Source: Thalassobaculum fulvum (lineage in GTDB: Bacteria; Pseudomonadota; Alphaproteobacteria; Thalassobaculales; Thalassobaculaceae). From it: a DNA stretch of 64,000 bases. The position numbers and the translations under genes are program-made. The DNA lies in assembly GCF_014652915.1 (NCBI RefSeq), contig NZ_BMZS01000004.1:434001-498000 (forward strand). Direction: 5' to 3'. Below are positions 25,036-34,124 of the stretch, in pieces. Numbering within the stretch: the stretch's first letter is position 1; each line of letters opens with the position of its first letter. Under the pieces are notes generated by a model. It saw only the letters and a program-made list of their open reading frames with translations, was not told the DNA's origin and did no database searches.

Positions 25036-27385
25036 GTCGACCCTCCTGCCAGCCGGCGTCGCGGAACCCGATGACCCGGTCGAGCGACCGGAATGCCTCG
25101 GCCCGCACGGCTTCCATGTCCATGGCTCCCGGGTCGCCGTCCAGTCGGTCCAGGGCCCCTAGCCCGGCGGCCGAGGCCGGCAGCGTCCCGAGCCAGCCGG
25201 CGTCGGCGCGCTGAACCGGAGCGTCGGTCAGCAGCCGCACGCCGATGATCCGCGTCGCGCTGACCAGCCCGCCGATCTGCCACGGCACGACCCCCGGCGC
25301 CATGACGAAGCGGGTCGAGTGCAGGATGTCGGGCAGATCGAGCGCCGGGTCGCACCACTCCGGTTCCGGGTGCAGGCCGCCCAGTCCGAGGTCCGCCTCG
25401 ATACGGTTGCGCAGACGCGGCGACACGCTGATCACCACGCGCCAGCCGGCTTGCGTGAGGGCCTGGACGGCGCTCCTGGCGAACCGGTGCCGCCGGATGC
25501 GGTCCTCCAGGACAGCGAGGGTGTCGAGGTGCAGGACCGCCTGTCGGGGCCGGCCGTCGTACGGGCGGGCCAGCCGCCTGAAGATCGACGGCAGGAATTC
25601 CGGGGCATAGTCGATCCGGCCGGGGGGAACGCCGGCCGCACGGTAGTGCGCCGCGTCGGCCGGCCCCGCCACGACCACCCGGTCGGCCAGACGGGCGCAC
25701 GCCAGATCGTCGGACCGCCGCCGGGGATCCACGGCCCGCCCTCCCGACACCGCGCCCCGGTACAGCCGAACCACGTGGCGCGCACGCTCCAGCCCGCCGT
25801 CGAGCAGATCCGACGCCCGCGGCCCGGTCAGGACGACGAACCGGTGATCGGCCAGATCCTGCTTGAGCAGACGACCGACGTCGCTCGCGGTTTCCGGCGG
25901 CAGCTCCAGCATGTCGATCGCAAAGCCGCGTGCCTCGAGGTATTCCCGCCAGGCCGCCACATCGAGGGTATCGCGCCCGGCCCACGACCGTTCGGCGTCG
26001 AATGTCGACACGATCAGACAACGCGGGATCGTGATCGAGGCAAGCGTCGGAACCGACGGCACGCCGAACTCGAACGCCGGGCGTTCACCGATCAGGGTGT
26101 CCGCCTTGGACAGGAAGCGGCCGAGCTCCCGCTTGACCCGCGCGAGGTCGGTGTTCAGGTCGATCTCCAGCAGCGCGTCGGACGCCGCCGCGGTCTCGAT
26201 CGGCGGCGGCACCAGATCGACCGGCGCCCCCTCGATCCGCGCCAGCACCAGCCGGCTCACCGCCCGATACCCGGCCTTGCGGGGACGCAGCACGATTCGG
26301 GCCGGCTCCGCCCCGATCCGGACCGCGGAATGCGCCGGCCGGCCGACCGATGCTTCCAGGGCGACCGGGTCGCCGCCGCCCTCGAGCACCAGCAGCTCGG
26401 TGGTCCGGCCCGACGCCGACGGCAGGTCGACCACCACGGTCAGCACGCGCGGGCCGTCACCGGCCGGCACCGCGACCGTCAGGCCGCCGCCGATCGCGGC
26501 ATCCGGGTCGCCGCCGACCACGCGGGTCCGGTCCCTGCCCGACTTGACCTGCGCCGCCGTCTCCACCGCCATGGCCAGCCGTTCGGCCGCCGCTGCCGGA
26601 TCGGACCCGTCGCCGAAACCCGCCGGCACGACCGCGTCGGCGAGGTCCCAGCCGGCGTCCGCCTCCACCGTCTGCCGGTCGCCGAGCGCCACCACGGCGG
26701 CAGTCTCGGGCGGGGCGATCGTCGGCGCGCCAAGGCAGACGATATAGGCCGGCGCCTCGCCGGCCACCCGGGCATTCGCGTCGTCCGAGGACGACGACGC
26801 CTTGATCCACTGTACCCACGGATGGAGCGGCGAACCGGTGGGCAGCTTCCAGCCGGCCAGGACGACGACACGCCATCCCGGCCGACTGCGCTGGATGCCC
26901 GACGCGATTCCGGCGACCGTCAGCGCGTCCGACCGCGGCACGTTGCCGGCGTCGATCAGGCAGCACGGTCCGGGCGGCGCCCCTCGACGGCCCTCGGCCG
27001 CCCCGTTCTTCAGAAAGTGGTGATAGCCGCAGACGAACTCGGCCGCCCGGGTCGCGGCCGCGACATCGGGGTTGTTGGCGAGGTAGTACGCCTCGTCGAA
27101 CGCTGCGGTGGGGCTGTAGCGCTCGCGTGAGCCGACCCACAGGTAGTCGAGCAGCGCGCTTCCCGCAAAGCGCTCGTCGACCCGCTCACGAACCGCTTCG
27201 CTTTGCCCCAGATAGTACGCTTCGTCAAAGTTGCTCAACGTCCCCGACCGGCCCCGTCCGCGTCCGACACCAACTTCCCTGCCGGCGAGATTCTCGCCTG
27301 CATGTCTCCCCCGCTCACTATCCGAAGCCCGGGCCACCGCATCAACCCGGAATATTCGCGGCGGCGAATATGGCAGCCCGCGCAC
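25013..27385 (-). CDS. Glycosyltransferase-like protein with N-terminal FD-YYL repeats
   Basis: The product is up to 790 residues. Two repeat modules near 53-135 read FDEAYYLGQSEAV and FDEAYYLANNPDV, the second ending HHFLKNGAAEGRR. They are related to those of the 1010- and 620-residue proteins. A long central region is unassigned. The C-terminal 300 residues have GT-B-like segments (RPRQAVLHLDTL, GWRVVISVSPRL, ILHSTRFVMAPGVVPWQIGG). The GTG start is uncertain. The first 49 codons use AGT, AGA and AGG unlike the rest and cover a perfect inverted repeat. A downstream GTG (27337) or TTG (27238) may be the true start. Confidence 0.65.
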   Translation of the reverse strand: MRGLPYSPPRIFRVDAVARASDSERGRHAGENLAGREVGVGRGRGRSGTLSNFDEAYYLGQSEAVRERVDERFAGSALLDYLWVGSRERYSPTAAFDEAYYLANNPDVAAATRAAEFVCGYHHFLKNGAAEGRRGAPPGPCCLIDAGNVPRSDALTVAGIASGIQRSRPGWRVVVLAGWKLPTGSPLHPWVQWIKASSSSDDANARVAGEAPAYIVCLGAPTIAPPETAAVVALGDRQTVEADAGWDLADAVVPAGFGDGSDPAAAAERLAMAVETAAQVKSGRDRTRVVGGDPDAAIGGGLTVAVPAGDGPRVLTVVVDLPSASGRTTELLVLEGGGDPVALEASVGRPAHSAVRIGAEPARIVLRPRKAGYRAVSRLVLARIEGAPVDLVPPPIETAAASDALLEIDLNTDLARVKRELGRFLSKADTLIGERPAFEFGVPSVPTLASITIPRCLIVSTFDAERSWAGRDTLDVAAWREYLEARGFAIDMLELPPETASDVGRLLKQDLADHRFVVLTGPRASDLLDGGLERARHVVRLYRGAVSGGRAVDPRRRSDDLACARLADRVVVAGPADAAHYRAAGVPPGRIDYAPEFLPSIFRRLARPYDGRPRQAVLHLDTLAVLEDRIRRHRFARSAVQALTQAGWRVVISVSPRLRNRIEADLGLGGLHPEPEWCDPALDLPDILHSTRFVMAPGVVPWQIGGLVSATRIIGVRLLTDAPVQRADAGWLGTLPASAAGLGALDRLDGDPGAMDMEAVRAEAFRSLDRVIGFRDAGWQEGRRDRSPDI
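27352..27371. promoter_or_regulatory. AT-rich perfect inverted repeat, possible operator
   Basis: ATATTCGC and GCGAATAT form perfect 8-bp arms around the 4-base spacer GGCG. It lies just after the stop of the methyltransferase gene and within the doubtful N-terminal part of the 790-codon frame. No T-run follows, so an operator or RNA-processing hairpin is more likely than a terminator. Confidence 0.5.
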
Positions 27386-27399
27386 CGGCGACGCATCCC

Positions 27400-28230
27400 C
27401 TATTCAGGGGAGGCGTCCCCGGCCTTCTCGGCCACCACGACGTCCTGGTAGGTCACACCGCCGGCGGCGCCCGACCAGCTGCCCCGCAGGAACGATCCGC
27501 AGGGCCGCAGGCCGTTGCCGGACAACAGGCGCTCGACGAACTCGCTGCGGAAGGCGGTTGCCGACCGGACCGGAAGCCCGTTCGCCTCGAACATGCTCCA
27601 GCCCTCCCGGATCTGGAAGGTGAGCCGCGAGCCGCCCCGGCCCATCGCCGCGACGGCTTCGTCGTCCAGCAGGAAGAAGGTTGCGAACAGCCGTCCGCCG
27701 GGACGCAGAACCTCGGCCAGTTGCCGGAAGTAGGACTTGACGTCCTGGCGCGAGAGATGGGTGAACACCGACGTGGCGATCACGAAATCGAAGCTCGCCG
27801 GTTCGAACGGCAAGGGGTGTTCCCACGGAAGCTTCTTGCCGGCCGGATTGTACAGCGGGTTCTGGTAGTCGAGGTGCCGGAAGACGAAGTTCGGATAGAC
27901 CCGCGTGATCCGGCGCCGGCACCACGTGATCCCGGCCCGGTTGACGTCGACCCCGACATACCGCGCGGAAGCATCGAGGTACTGTGTGAGCGGGATGGCC
28001 ATCCGGCCGATCCCGCAGCCGAGATCGAGCACGTCCCACTCCGGACGCAGACCGCCGTACCGGATGAACAGCTCGAGGAACTCCGCACCGATCGCCCGGA
28101 AGTCCCCGTCCCCGACGAAACTCTGCTCGGCCCTCGGGATCGGCAGGAACCGGTTTGCCTCGACCATCCGCCGGTAGAGAGCTGCCAGGTCGGGTGACGT
28201 CTCGTTCCGGTTGGCGGCCGCCGTTGCCAT
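27400..28230 (-). CDS. Class I SAM-dependent methyltransferase
   Basis: The 276-residue protein has motif I VLDLGCGIGRMA near residue 64, an acidic residue after strand 2 in YVGVDVNRAG, post-motif FDFVIATSVFTHL and LRPGGRLFATFF. This is the canonical order of small-molecule methyltransferases. The acceptor is unknown, but a sugar is suggested by context. The ATG at 28230 is preferred; an in-frame GTG at 28266 would add 12 residues with a poorly spaced purine run. It is flanked on the same strand by another methyltransferase gene and the 790-residue transferase. Confidence 0.85.
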   Translation of the reverse strand: MATAAANRNETSPDLAALYRRMVEANRFLPIPRAEQSFVGDGDFRAIGAEFLELFIRYGGLRPEWDVLDLGCGIGRMAIPLTQYLDASARYVGVDVNRAGITWCRRRITRVYPNFVFRHLDYQNPLYNPAGKKLPWEHPLPFEPASFDFVIATSVFTHLSRQDVKSYFRQLAEVLRPGGRLFATFFLLDDEAVAAMGRGGSRLTFQIREGWSMFEANGLPVRSATAFRSEFVERLLSGNGLRPCGSFLRGSWSGAAGGVTYQDVVVAEKAGDASPE

Positions 28231-28275
28231 GGCGCAATTCGCTCTCGGGTTAGTCGACAAGGCCACGCGTCCCCA

Positions 28276-29010
28276 TCAGCGGCGCCGCAATGCTATGAAC
28301 ATGAACGTATACTCCCGGTCGACCCGTTCCCAGTGAATCGCTTTCTCGTCGGTATCCAGTTCCAGCGGGGTGGTCAGCTTGAAGCCGCGTTCCTCGGCCA
28401 GCTTGGCGAACTCCCGTATACCCTCGGGATCGAACACCTTCATCTCGCCTCCCTCCGGTCCGTACGGGAAGATCCCGCTGCAATCCACGGGCTCGGACCA
28501 GTAGTCGGTCGATGTCAGCAGTAGCCCGCCGGGCCTCAGAAGCCGGGCCATCTCGTCGAGATAGGCGGCCAGGTCGATGTTGTGCTCGATCACCGAGATC
28601 GACGTGATGGTGTTGAAGAACTGGGAGTCGTAGCTGGTCTTGGTCAGGTCCTGGACCGAAAACTGGATACCGTAGGGCTCGAAGTACGAAGGATCCTTGG
28701 CGAGCAGGTCGCAGGCATACAGCTTGCTGAAGCCCATCATGGACATCCAGCGATTGATCACGCTCCGACTGGAGCCGACGTCGAGGATCGGCAGATCGAG
28801 CTTCTTGTGCGACAGCGCGTAGTGCAGGCATTTCAGGGTGTCCCAGTTCTTCTGCGGATCGTGGTGGGACGGCAGGCCGAGCCACTCGACCAGTTCGCAT
28901 GCCGCAGCCACCTCGGCACGGCTCTGGAGCGCCCGGTTCCGGAAAACGTCCCGAAGGAAATCGAGCCTCGCCCGAGTCGGACCCTGCTCGCGCCCCTGCC
29001 CTTCGCTCAC
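28276..29010 (-). CDS. SAM-dependent methyltransferase-like protein
   Basis: The 244-residue protein has a Rossmann methyltransferase layout: LDVGSSRSVINRW as the SAM loop, LYACDLLAKD after strand 2, ITSISVIEHNID and RLLRPGGLLLTSTDYW. The SAM loop lacks the usual GxGxG and has GSSRS, as in some sugar and lipid methyltransferase branches. The start is taken as GTG at 29010, with GGAGG about eight bases upstream. An earlier in-frame start would run into the divergent promoter. It is the first gene of the long minus-strand operon that runs to 9668. Confidence 0.75.
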   Translation of the reverse strand: MSEGQGREQGPTRARLDFLRDVFRNRALQSRAEVAAACELVEWLGLPSHHDPQKNWDTLKCLHYALSHKKLDLPILDVGSSRSVINRWMSMMGFSKLYACDLLAKDPSYFEPYGIQFSVQDLTKTSYDSQFFNTITSISVIEHNIDLAAYLDEMARLLRPGGLLLTSTDYWSEPVDCSGIFPYGPEGGEMKVFDPEGIREFAKLAEERGFKLTTPLELDTDEKAIHWERVDREYTFMFIALRRR

Positions 29011-29117
29011 TGACACCCCCTCCAATTCGCCGCTCCGCGGCAATGCCGGCGCTGTCCACCAAGTGCCGCACCGCCACGAAGGCCCCACCCTCGGGTGGTG
29101 CACTGCACACTCGATTT

Positions 29118-29151
29118 TTGACTCATACTCCAGTGAAGGACATAGAGTATG
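29118..29151 (+). promoter_or_regulatory. Candidate promoter overlapped by a perfect inverted repeat
   Basis: TTGACT (29118-29123) is a good -35 box, and TAGAGT (29143-29148) a possible -10 box at a long 19-base spacing. CATACTC (29124-29130) and GAGTATG (29145-29151) form a perfect 7-bp inverted repeat with a 14-base spacer covering the same region, as expected for a repressor or activator site. It lies between the divergent methyltransferase operon and the repeat protein, about 38 bases before the latter's ATG. Confidence 0.5.
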
Positions 29152-29188
29152 TCAGACTTATTGCCCACCCCAAGGTCCGGGAGCCGCA

Positions 29189-30067
29189 ATGCCTTCGACG
29201 CCGATGCAGTCATTGAGCGCAGTTGCACAAGCTGTCAGCGAGGACCGGGACCCGGCGGACAACCGTGACCCGCTTCAGCCGCCGGCGACCAACGACGTCC
29301 CGATGGCGGTGCGTCTCGACTTTGCGGTCCTGCTCACGGAGGAAGAGCGTCTGGCGCTGCGGGCACCCGACAGCCCGTTCGGAAGGCTGCCGGAACTTCC
29401 CGCCGCCCTGTACGCCGCCTGGCGTATCCGGATCGACCTGAACAGGGCCTTCGACCTGAATACCGCGGCCGGCTATGCCGGCCTCTGGGTCTGGGCGATC
29501 CGCGACGGGCGACGCGAGATCGACGTGCTGCGCGGCCCGGTCGCCGAAGCCAAGGACCGACTCGCCGAAACCGTTGCGCAGCCGATCGCCACCGGGCTGC
29601 CCGTCGGCCTCCCGTGGCTCGCGGCACTCCTGTGGTGCGTGCGCCCCGATCTGCAGGAGACCTTCAAGCCCACGCCGGAAGCCATAGCGGGCTACCTCGG
29701 CTGGTTCATCAGACAGGGCGTGTTCGATCTACGGTGCGGCGACCTGCTCCCGGCCGACCACGTGGAACTGCTGTCGGGCCCCGGTGAGGCGTCGACGCCC
29801 CCGCCGTTCACCCGGTATCTCGAGTTCACGCACGCCGCCCGCCCGGATCTCCAGGCCACGTTCGACACCGGCACGTTCGAGGGGCGGCGGGCTTTCCTCA
29901 AGTGGTTCTTCGACCACGGCACGCAGGAGTTCCCGACGCATCCGGGCATTCTGGAGCGTCAATCCCAGATCGTGCTCGAGTGGGGGGAGACGCTCAAGCG
30001 AGCCTCCGCCGAAGGAGCGGCGAGCGGCGGCGCTCCGGCCGCCCCCGACGGCCCGGGCAAGCCTTAG
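29189..30067 (+). CDS. Protein of RPDL...FD repeats, function unknown
   Basis: The 292-residue protein contains three copies of a roughly 36-residue module at about 77-111, 147-181 and 214-248. The pattern is R-x-DL-x-x-x-F-(D/K)-x6-7-G-(Y/R)-x-x-(F/L)-x-W-x4-G-x-x-(E/D). Examples are CVRPDLQETFKPT and AARPDLQATFDTG. The same module occurs four times ahead of the GT4 domain in the protein at 53598-55586. Here it stands alone, without a catalytic domain. The ATG has GGGAG six bases upstream. It ends in a 4-base convergent overlap with the TPR protein. A scaffold or adaptor role for transferases is inferred only. Confidence 0.7.
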   Translation: MPSTPMQSLSAVAQAVSEDRDPADNRDPLQPPATNDVPMAVRLDFAVLLTEEERLALRAPDSPFGRLPELPAALYAAWRIRIDLNRAFDLNTAAGYAGLWVWAIRDGRREIDVLRGPVAEAKDRLAETVAQPIATGLPVGLPWLAALLWCVRPDLQETFKPTPEAIAGYLGWFIRQGVFDLRCGDLLPADHVELLSGPGEASTPPPFTRYLEFTHAARPDLQATFDTGTFEGRRAFLKWFFDHGTQEFPTHPGILERQSQIVLEWGETLKRASAEGAASGGAPAAPDGPGKP

Positions 30068-31014
30068 GCCTTTCCCCGGTCGCCGGCGGCTTTTCGCAGG
30101 TGCCAGATCGCCGGGCCAAGCCAACCCGCCGCCGCGAGGTCCGCACCGGCGCGGTGGCGTTCGCGTCTGCGCTCGGCCGAGTGGTCGCCCGGCTCCCGGT
30201 CCTGGCCGTCCAGGTCCTCGATCGCCGCCGCCCGCAACTGCGCGCGCGCATAGGCAACCAGCGAGTCGCGCGCCGTCACGGCCTCGTCCGACTCGGTCCA
30301 GGCTTCGCCGTCGGCCAGCAACGCCATCGCCTCGTCCCGGCGGTCCAGGGCCATCAGCTGGACCAGCAGACGCCCCCGAAGACGCGGATCGCCGCTCCGT
30401 TGCAGCGCGGACTGTAGAAGATCGGCGGCGACCTCGGGCCCGCATCCTCCGGGATCGCTCGTCGCCACCCGGAAATACGCCTTGGCGACCGGAATCCCGC
30501 TGCAGGTCGCCCAGCGGTACACCCCCCGGGCTTCCGTATGCGCGCGCCGCTCCCACAACTGGTCGCCGTAGCGCGTCAGCGCCTCCAGGTGCGCGGGGTC
30601 GACCGCCACGGCCTGCTTGAGGCCCAGCGCGTCGCCCTCGGCCAGCGCCATGTCCCGCCAGATCACGGTCAGCTTCTCGGCCCAGCCGTTATCGACCTTG
30701 CCGGGCCCTTCGATCAGCGGCCGCAACAGCTTGCGGGCCAGGGAGAACAGCCCGTCTCGCCACGCCGCGCGCACGGCCATCACCCGCATCTCGGGCTGGT
30801 CGGACCGGTTGTTCAGCGCCCAGATCGCGAGATCCAGAGCCAGAACCGGCGAGCCGTAGCGGAGCTCCAGCCGCACCAGCCGCCGGATCGTTCCTTCGTC
30901 CGGAACGTCCCGCTCCCAGAGATCCGCCAGATCGTCGGTCGAGGAAGGTGCGCATCGGGCGGCTTCCAGCCGCCCGACGAAGCCGCCCCAGTCGACCGAT
31001 TGCTGAAGGTCCAT
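30064..31014 (-). CDS. TPR-like alpha-helical protein, function unknown
   Basis: The 316-residue protein is made largely of Ala/Arg/Leu-rich helix pairs with TPR-like spacing (for example ALGLKQAVAVDPAHLEALTRYG and LLQSALQRSGDPRLRGRLL). It has no recognisable catalytic motif, signal peptide or membrane segment. It resembles in style the N-terminal TPR regions fused to enzymes elsewhere in the locus. The ATG at 31014 lies nine bases after the stop of the GT17 gene, so the two form an operon. Confidence 0.6.
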   Translation of the reverse strand: MDLQQSVDWGGFVGRLEAARCAPSSTDDLADLWERDVPDEGTIRRLVRLELRYGSPVLALDLAIWALNNRSDQPEMRVMAVRAAWRDGLFSLARKLLRPLIEGPGKVDNGWAEKLTVIWRDMALAEGDALGLKQAVAVDPAHLEALTRYGDQLWERRAHTEARGVYRWATCSGIPVAKAYFRVATSDPGGCGPEVAADLLQSALQRSGDPRLRGRLLVQLMALDRRDEAMALLADGEAWTESDEAVTARDSLVAYARAQLRAAAIEDLDGQDREPGDHSAERRRERHRAGADLAAAGWLGPAIWHLRKAAGDRGKA

Positions 31015-31022
31015 GGGGCGCT

Positions 31023-32783
31023 CTAAACGTTGACCGAGAGGCGTCGTATCCACTCGCTTATCGTTCCTTCGTCAGACGGCAGCATCATGTTGTCGTACGA
31101 CTCGGCGTCTCGCTGAACGCTGGCGGGGAAGAACGGTCCCGGCGGCACCGCGGCCCAGCCCTCCTCGTGGTCTCCGGCCCGCAGCCGGTCGAGCCGTGCC
31201 CGAACGCGCTCGATCTGCACGAGGTCCGGCTTGTTGTGGTGCTCGCGATGGGCGTAGGAGCTGAATTTGTACTGGATGAAGTGCTCGTCGCCGAGCGCAT
31301 GGAAGTGCCAGCCCGCGTCGTCCAGCCAGATGCCGAGATCCTTGCGGCGCTGTCGTGCCAGATTGAAGCGCACCGCACTCGCCCCGTGCTCGCGGACCAG
31401 CCGGAAGCGGGCGATCGCCGCGGTGTCGCGGTTGGCCCGCCCGCTTCCGACCGACTGATAGTTCAGGAAGTTCTTGGCCATCCGCATCCGCATCGTCGCG
31501 ACGTCGCCCTCGAACCGCCGCACGACGTCCCACCGCCACAGTTCGTCGGCGTCGGCGATGACCACGAAGTCGTTGTCGGCGGCCAGCCCGTCCAGCCCCC
31601 GCACCATCGCGTCGCGCTGATAGAAGTCCTTGGCCCAGGGATACTCGCAGCACGCCGGGAACGAATCCACGACGACGTGGATGATCTTGTCCCGAAACTC
31701 CTGGAACCTCTCGATGTTCTCCTCGAACATCAGCGGCTTCTTGTTGCCGGTAAACGTCTCGGCCGCCTCCACGACGACGAACTTGTCGACGTGATCCCAC
31801 AGTTCCGCGAAGCGCATGCGGGCGAGGTCGACCTCGCCGTTGAACATGAAGCAGTCGAAATAGCGCGGCGGACCGTCGCGGCGCTCCCAGGGTTCCGCGA
31901 CCAGGCGGCTCCGCCAGATCCGGCCGGTCGCCCGCGCCAGCTTCCGACGGACCCGGATGTCGTGGGTATTGCGGAAGCTGCAGTAGCCGAAGCACCTGAC
32001 GGCGACGTGCGGATTGCCGTCCGCCAGATGGGCGTCCCCCAGCCGCTCGACCCACCGGATACCGGTCTCCCACCCGTCGGACGACAGCACGCGCCGATAC
32101 GCCTGCGCCGCCATCCCGTGCTCGCCCATGGCCTGGTAGGCCTCGCCGACCAGGCCCCAGACCCGCCGGTCGCCCGCCGGTTCGTCCGCCAGCGCCCGAC
32201 ACGCGTCGAGAGCCTGTGCCGGTCGCCCGGCCCGGAGCAAGGCTTCGCCAAGATCGGCGCGGGGGTCCGACGCCGGTCCGGACGCCGCGGCATCTTCCGG
32301 TTCGCCCTGTGCGGCGACGCGCAGGAACACCGCCCGAGCCTCCCGAAAACGCGCGGCGGCGACCGCCGTCGCCGGGTGATCCGCGAAGTCCCGGTTCAGT
32401 TTGCGCAGATAGACCGCGGCAAGATCGAGCCGGGCACAGGCCAGGCTGAGCTGCACCGCCTCGCCATAGACCTGCGGCAGCCCGACCGGCCAATCCGTCA
32501 GCCGCTCGAGCGCCAGTTCCGCCATTCGACGGAAACCCGCCTGCAACGCGCTGTTCGCCAGCCTGGTCATCATCTTCCAGGATGGTTCCTCGGGGTCCTC
32601 GCAGTAGCGACCGAACGCACGGAGGACCTGGTCGACATCGGCCGGCGACATCCGACGGGCCTTGGCCAGCGCGGCGTCCGCCTCGGCGAAGTCGCCTTTC
32701 TCCAGCGCCCACATGAACTCGCCGACGCACTCCGATGCGTCAATCACGGGCGCGTTTCCTGTCGGGACGATCATCTGCTCCAT
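31023..32783 (-). CDS. GT17-family glycosyltransferase with N-terminal TPR domain
   Basis: The 586-residue protein has about 290 residues of TPR-like helices followed by a glycosyltransferase family 17 domain. This opens with YFDCFMFNGEVDLARMR, then KFVVVEAAETFTGNKKP, and has the acidic metal-binding motif VVIADADELWRWD. GT17 is best known for beta-1,4-mannosyl-glycoprotein N-acetylglucosaminyltransferases; bacterial members act in surface glycans. The ATG at 32783 is chosen, with one nine bases downstream also possible. Upstream in-frame codons would enter the divergent intergenic region. A second GT17 gene is transcribed divergently 179 bases away. Confidence 0.8.
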   Translation of the reverse strand: MEQMIVPTGNAPVIDASECVGEFMWALEKGDFAEADAALAKARRMSPADVDQVLRAFGRYCEDPEEPSWKMMTRLANSALQAGFRRMAELALERLTDWPVGLPQVYGEAVQLSLACARLDLAAVYLRKLNRDFADHPATAVAAARFREARAVFLRVAAQGEPEDAAASGPASDPRADLGEALLRAGRPAQALDACRALADEPAGDRRVWGLVGEAYQAMGEHGMAAQAYRRVLSSDGWETGIRWVERLGDAHLADGNPHVAVRCFGYCSFRNTHDIRVRRKLARATGRIWRSRLVAEPWERRDGPPRYFDCFMFNGEVDLARMRFAELWDHVDKFVVVEAAETFTGNKKPLMFEENIERFQEFRDKIIHVVVDSFPACCEYPWAKDFYQRDAMVRGLDGLAADNDFVVIADADELWRWDVVRRFEGDVATMRMRMAKNFLNYQSVGSGRANRDTAAIARFRLVREHGASAVRFNLARQRRKDLGIWLDDAGWHFHALGDEHFIQYKFSSYAHREHHNKPDLVQIERVRARLDRLRAGDHEEGWAAVPPGPFFPASVQRDAESYDNMMLPSDEGTISEWIRRLSVNV

Positions 32784-32962
32784 AGTGGATTGTCGCAAGG
32801 AAACGCCCGGGTTTCCAGGCCGGCTCTCGATCGACAGTCGACGGCGCCGAACCCTCGCTCCCGAAATCGGATACCGTCTTCCCGGCGATGGCGCTAGCAT
32901 ACAACAATTCGGTAGGTTAGCACCCTAAGCCGTTCTCACTTAAACAGAGATCAACGGTCTTC

Positions 32963-34003
32963 ATGACAACGGTCTCACCCGGCAACCGCCCGGCCCTGGC
33001 AGCCGCCGATCTCCGGGAGTTCGTCGTCCGGCTGCGGTCGCTGGCGTCGGTATCGGCCGACCGCGCCGAACGCGACCGGATCGCCGCCCAGTTCCTCGGC
33101 GCCTTCTCCCGGCGCTCGGCGTCGTTCGTGCTGACCGGCGAGGCGAAGGATGAACCGGACGTGTTCGACGCCGTCCTGTTCAACGGCGAATGGGACCTCT
33201 TGGCCTACCGGATCGACGCCCTGTCCGGCGTGACCTCCAGGACCCTGGTGGTCGAGGCGAACCGGACCTTCTCGGGAAAGCCGCGGGAGTACGCGCTGAC
33301 CGAGGCGGAAATCGCGCGGCGGGGCTGGAGCGGCCGGGTGGCGGCGCTCCAGGTGGAACTACCGGGCTGGCTGGACGACGCCGGCATCGCGACAATGCTG
33401 CAGAGGGACCGCCTCGCCGACCTGGTGGCCCGTTTCGCCAGCGACGGCGACTTCGTCCTGCTGTGCGACATCGACGAAATCCCCTACGCGGACGCCGTCG
33501 GCGGCGGCCTTTCCGGCCTGCAGGTGCTGGGCATGCGTCAGACCCTGTTCTTCTCGAATCACGAGCGTCTCGCCGGCCCCTCCCGGCTGCATTTCGGACC
33601 CGCCCTGGTTCCGGCAACGGAGTTGTCGCGCCGTACGCCGTCGGAGATCCGGATCGACGCCTGCCGGCCCCCGGTCCACGGCTGGGAGGTGAAGCCGAAC
33701 GCCGGCATCCACCTTCAGTACGTGGCGCCCGGCAGCACCCTCGACACCCACCTGCGGTCGCTTGGACACTCGTCGTCCGCGATCGAGGCGCTGTTGCGCG
33801 ACCGCGACAGGGTCGGAGCGGGGAACCCGTTGTCCGGCTACGTCTGCCTGACCCCGGAACGCCCGTATCCCGGAGAGCTCGCTCCGATCGACGGAACCCG
33901 GCTGGCGGAAGCCCTCGAGTACGTCGTTGCCGCCAGCGACCGGAAGTCCGGCCGGCGCACGGCGCAGGTGCCGGAATACGTCGGGTCGGCCTCGTCCCGG
34001 TAG
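32963..34003 (+). CDS. GT17-family glycosyltransferase
   Basis: The 346-residue protein has the GT17 opening VFDAVLFNGEWDLLAYRID, then RTLVVEANRTFSGKP, and the acidic motif LCDIDEIPYA in the DxD position. It shares these with the TPR-GT17 protein encoded divergently. It lacks the TPR region and carries a shorter N-terminal helical segment. Its ATG has only a weak AGAGA purine run upstream. It is followed 121 bases later by the CDP-sugar cassette on the same strand. Confidence 0.78.
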   Translation: MTTVSPGNRPALAAADLREFVVRLRSLASVSADRAERDRIAAQFLGAFSRRSASFVLTGEAKDEPDVFDAVLFNGEWDLLAYRIDALSGVTSRTLVVEANRTFSGKPREYALTEAEIARRGWSGRVAALQVELPGWLDDAGIATMLQRDRLADLVARFASDGDFVLLCDIDEIPYADAVGGGLSGLQVLGMRQTLFFSNHERLAGPSRLHFGPALVPATELSRRTPSEIRIDACRPPVHGWEVKPNAGIHLQYVAPGSTLDTHLRSLGHSSSAIEALLRDRDRVGAGNPLSGYVCLTPERPYPGELAPIDGTRLAEALEYVVAASDRKSGRRTAQVPEYVGSASSR

Positions 34004-34124
34004 AGCGCCCCCTTCCTACACAGGCCGGAGCGACCGGTGTCGCGGGCTACCGGCCCAACACGCTTGCGCGGGTTGCCGGTCGCCGGTAACCACTGAGACG
34101 GGGCAAGCAGGAGACGGGTGGCGA

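Noticed and set aside
22600-25074. Plus-strand open frame of 824 codons
   Set aside because: It is antisense to the fused GT/methyltransferase gene, with low-complexity composition and no motif.
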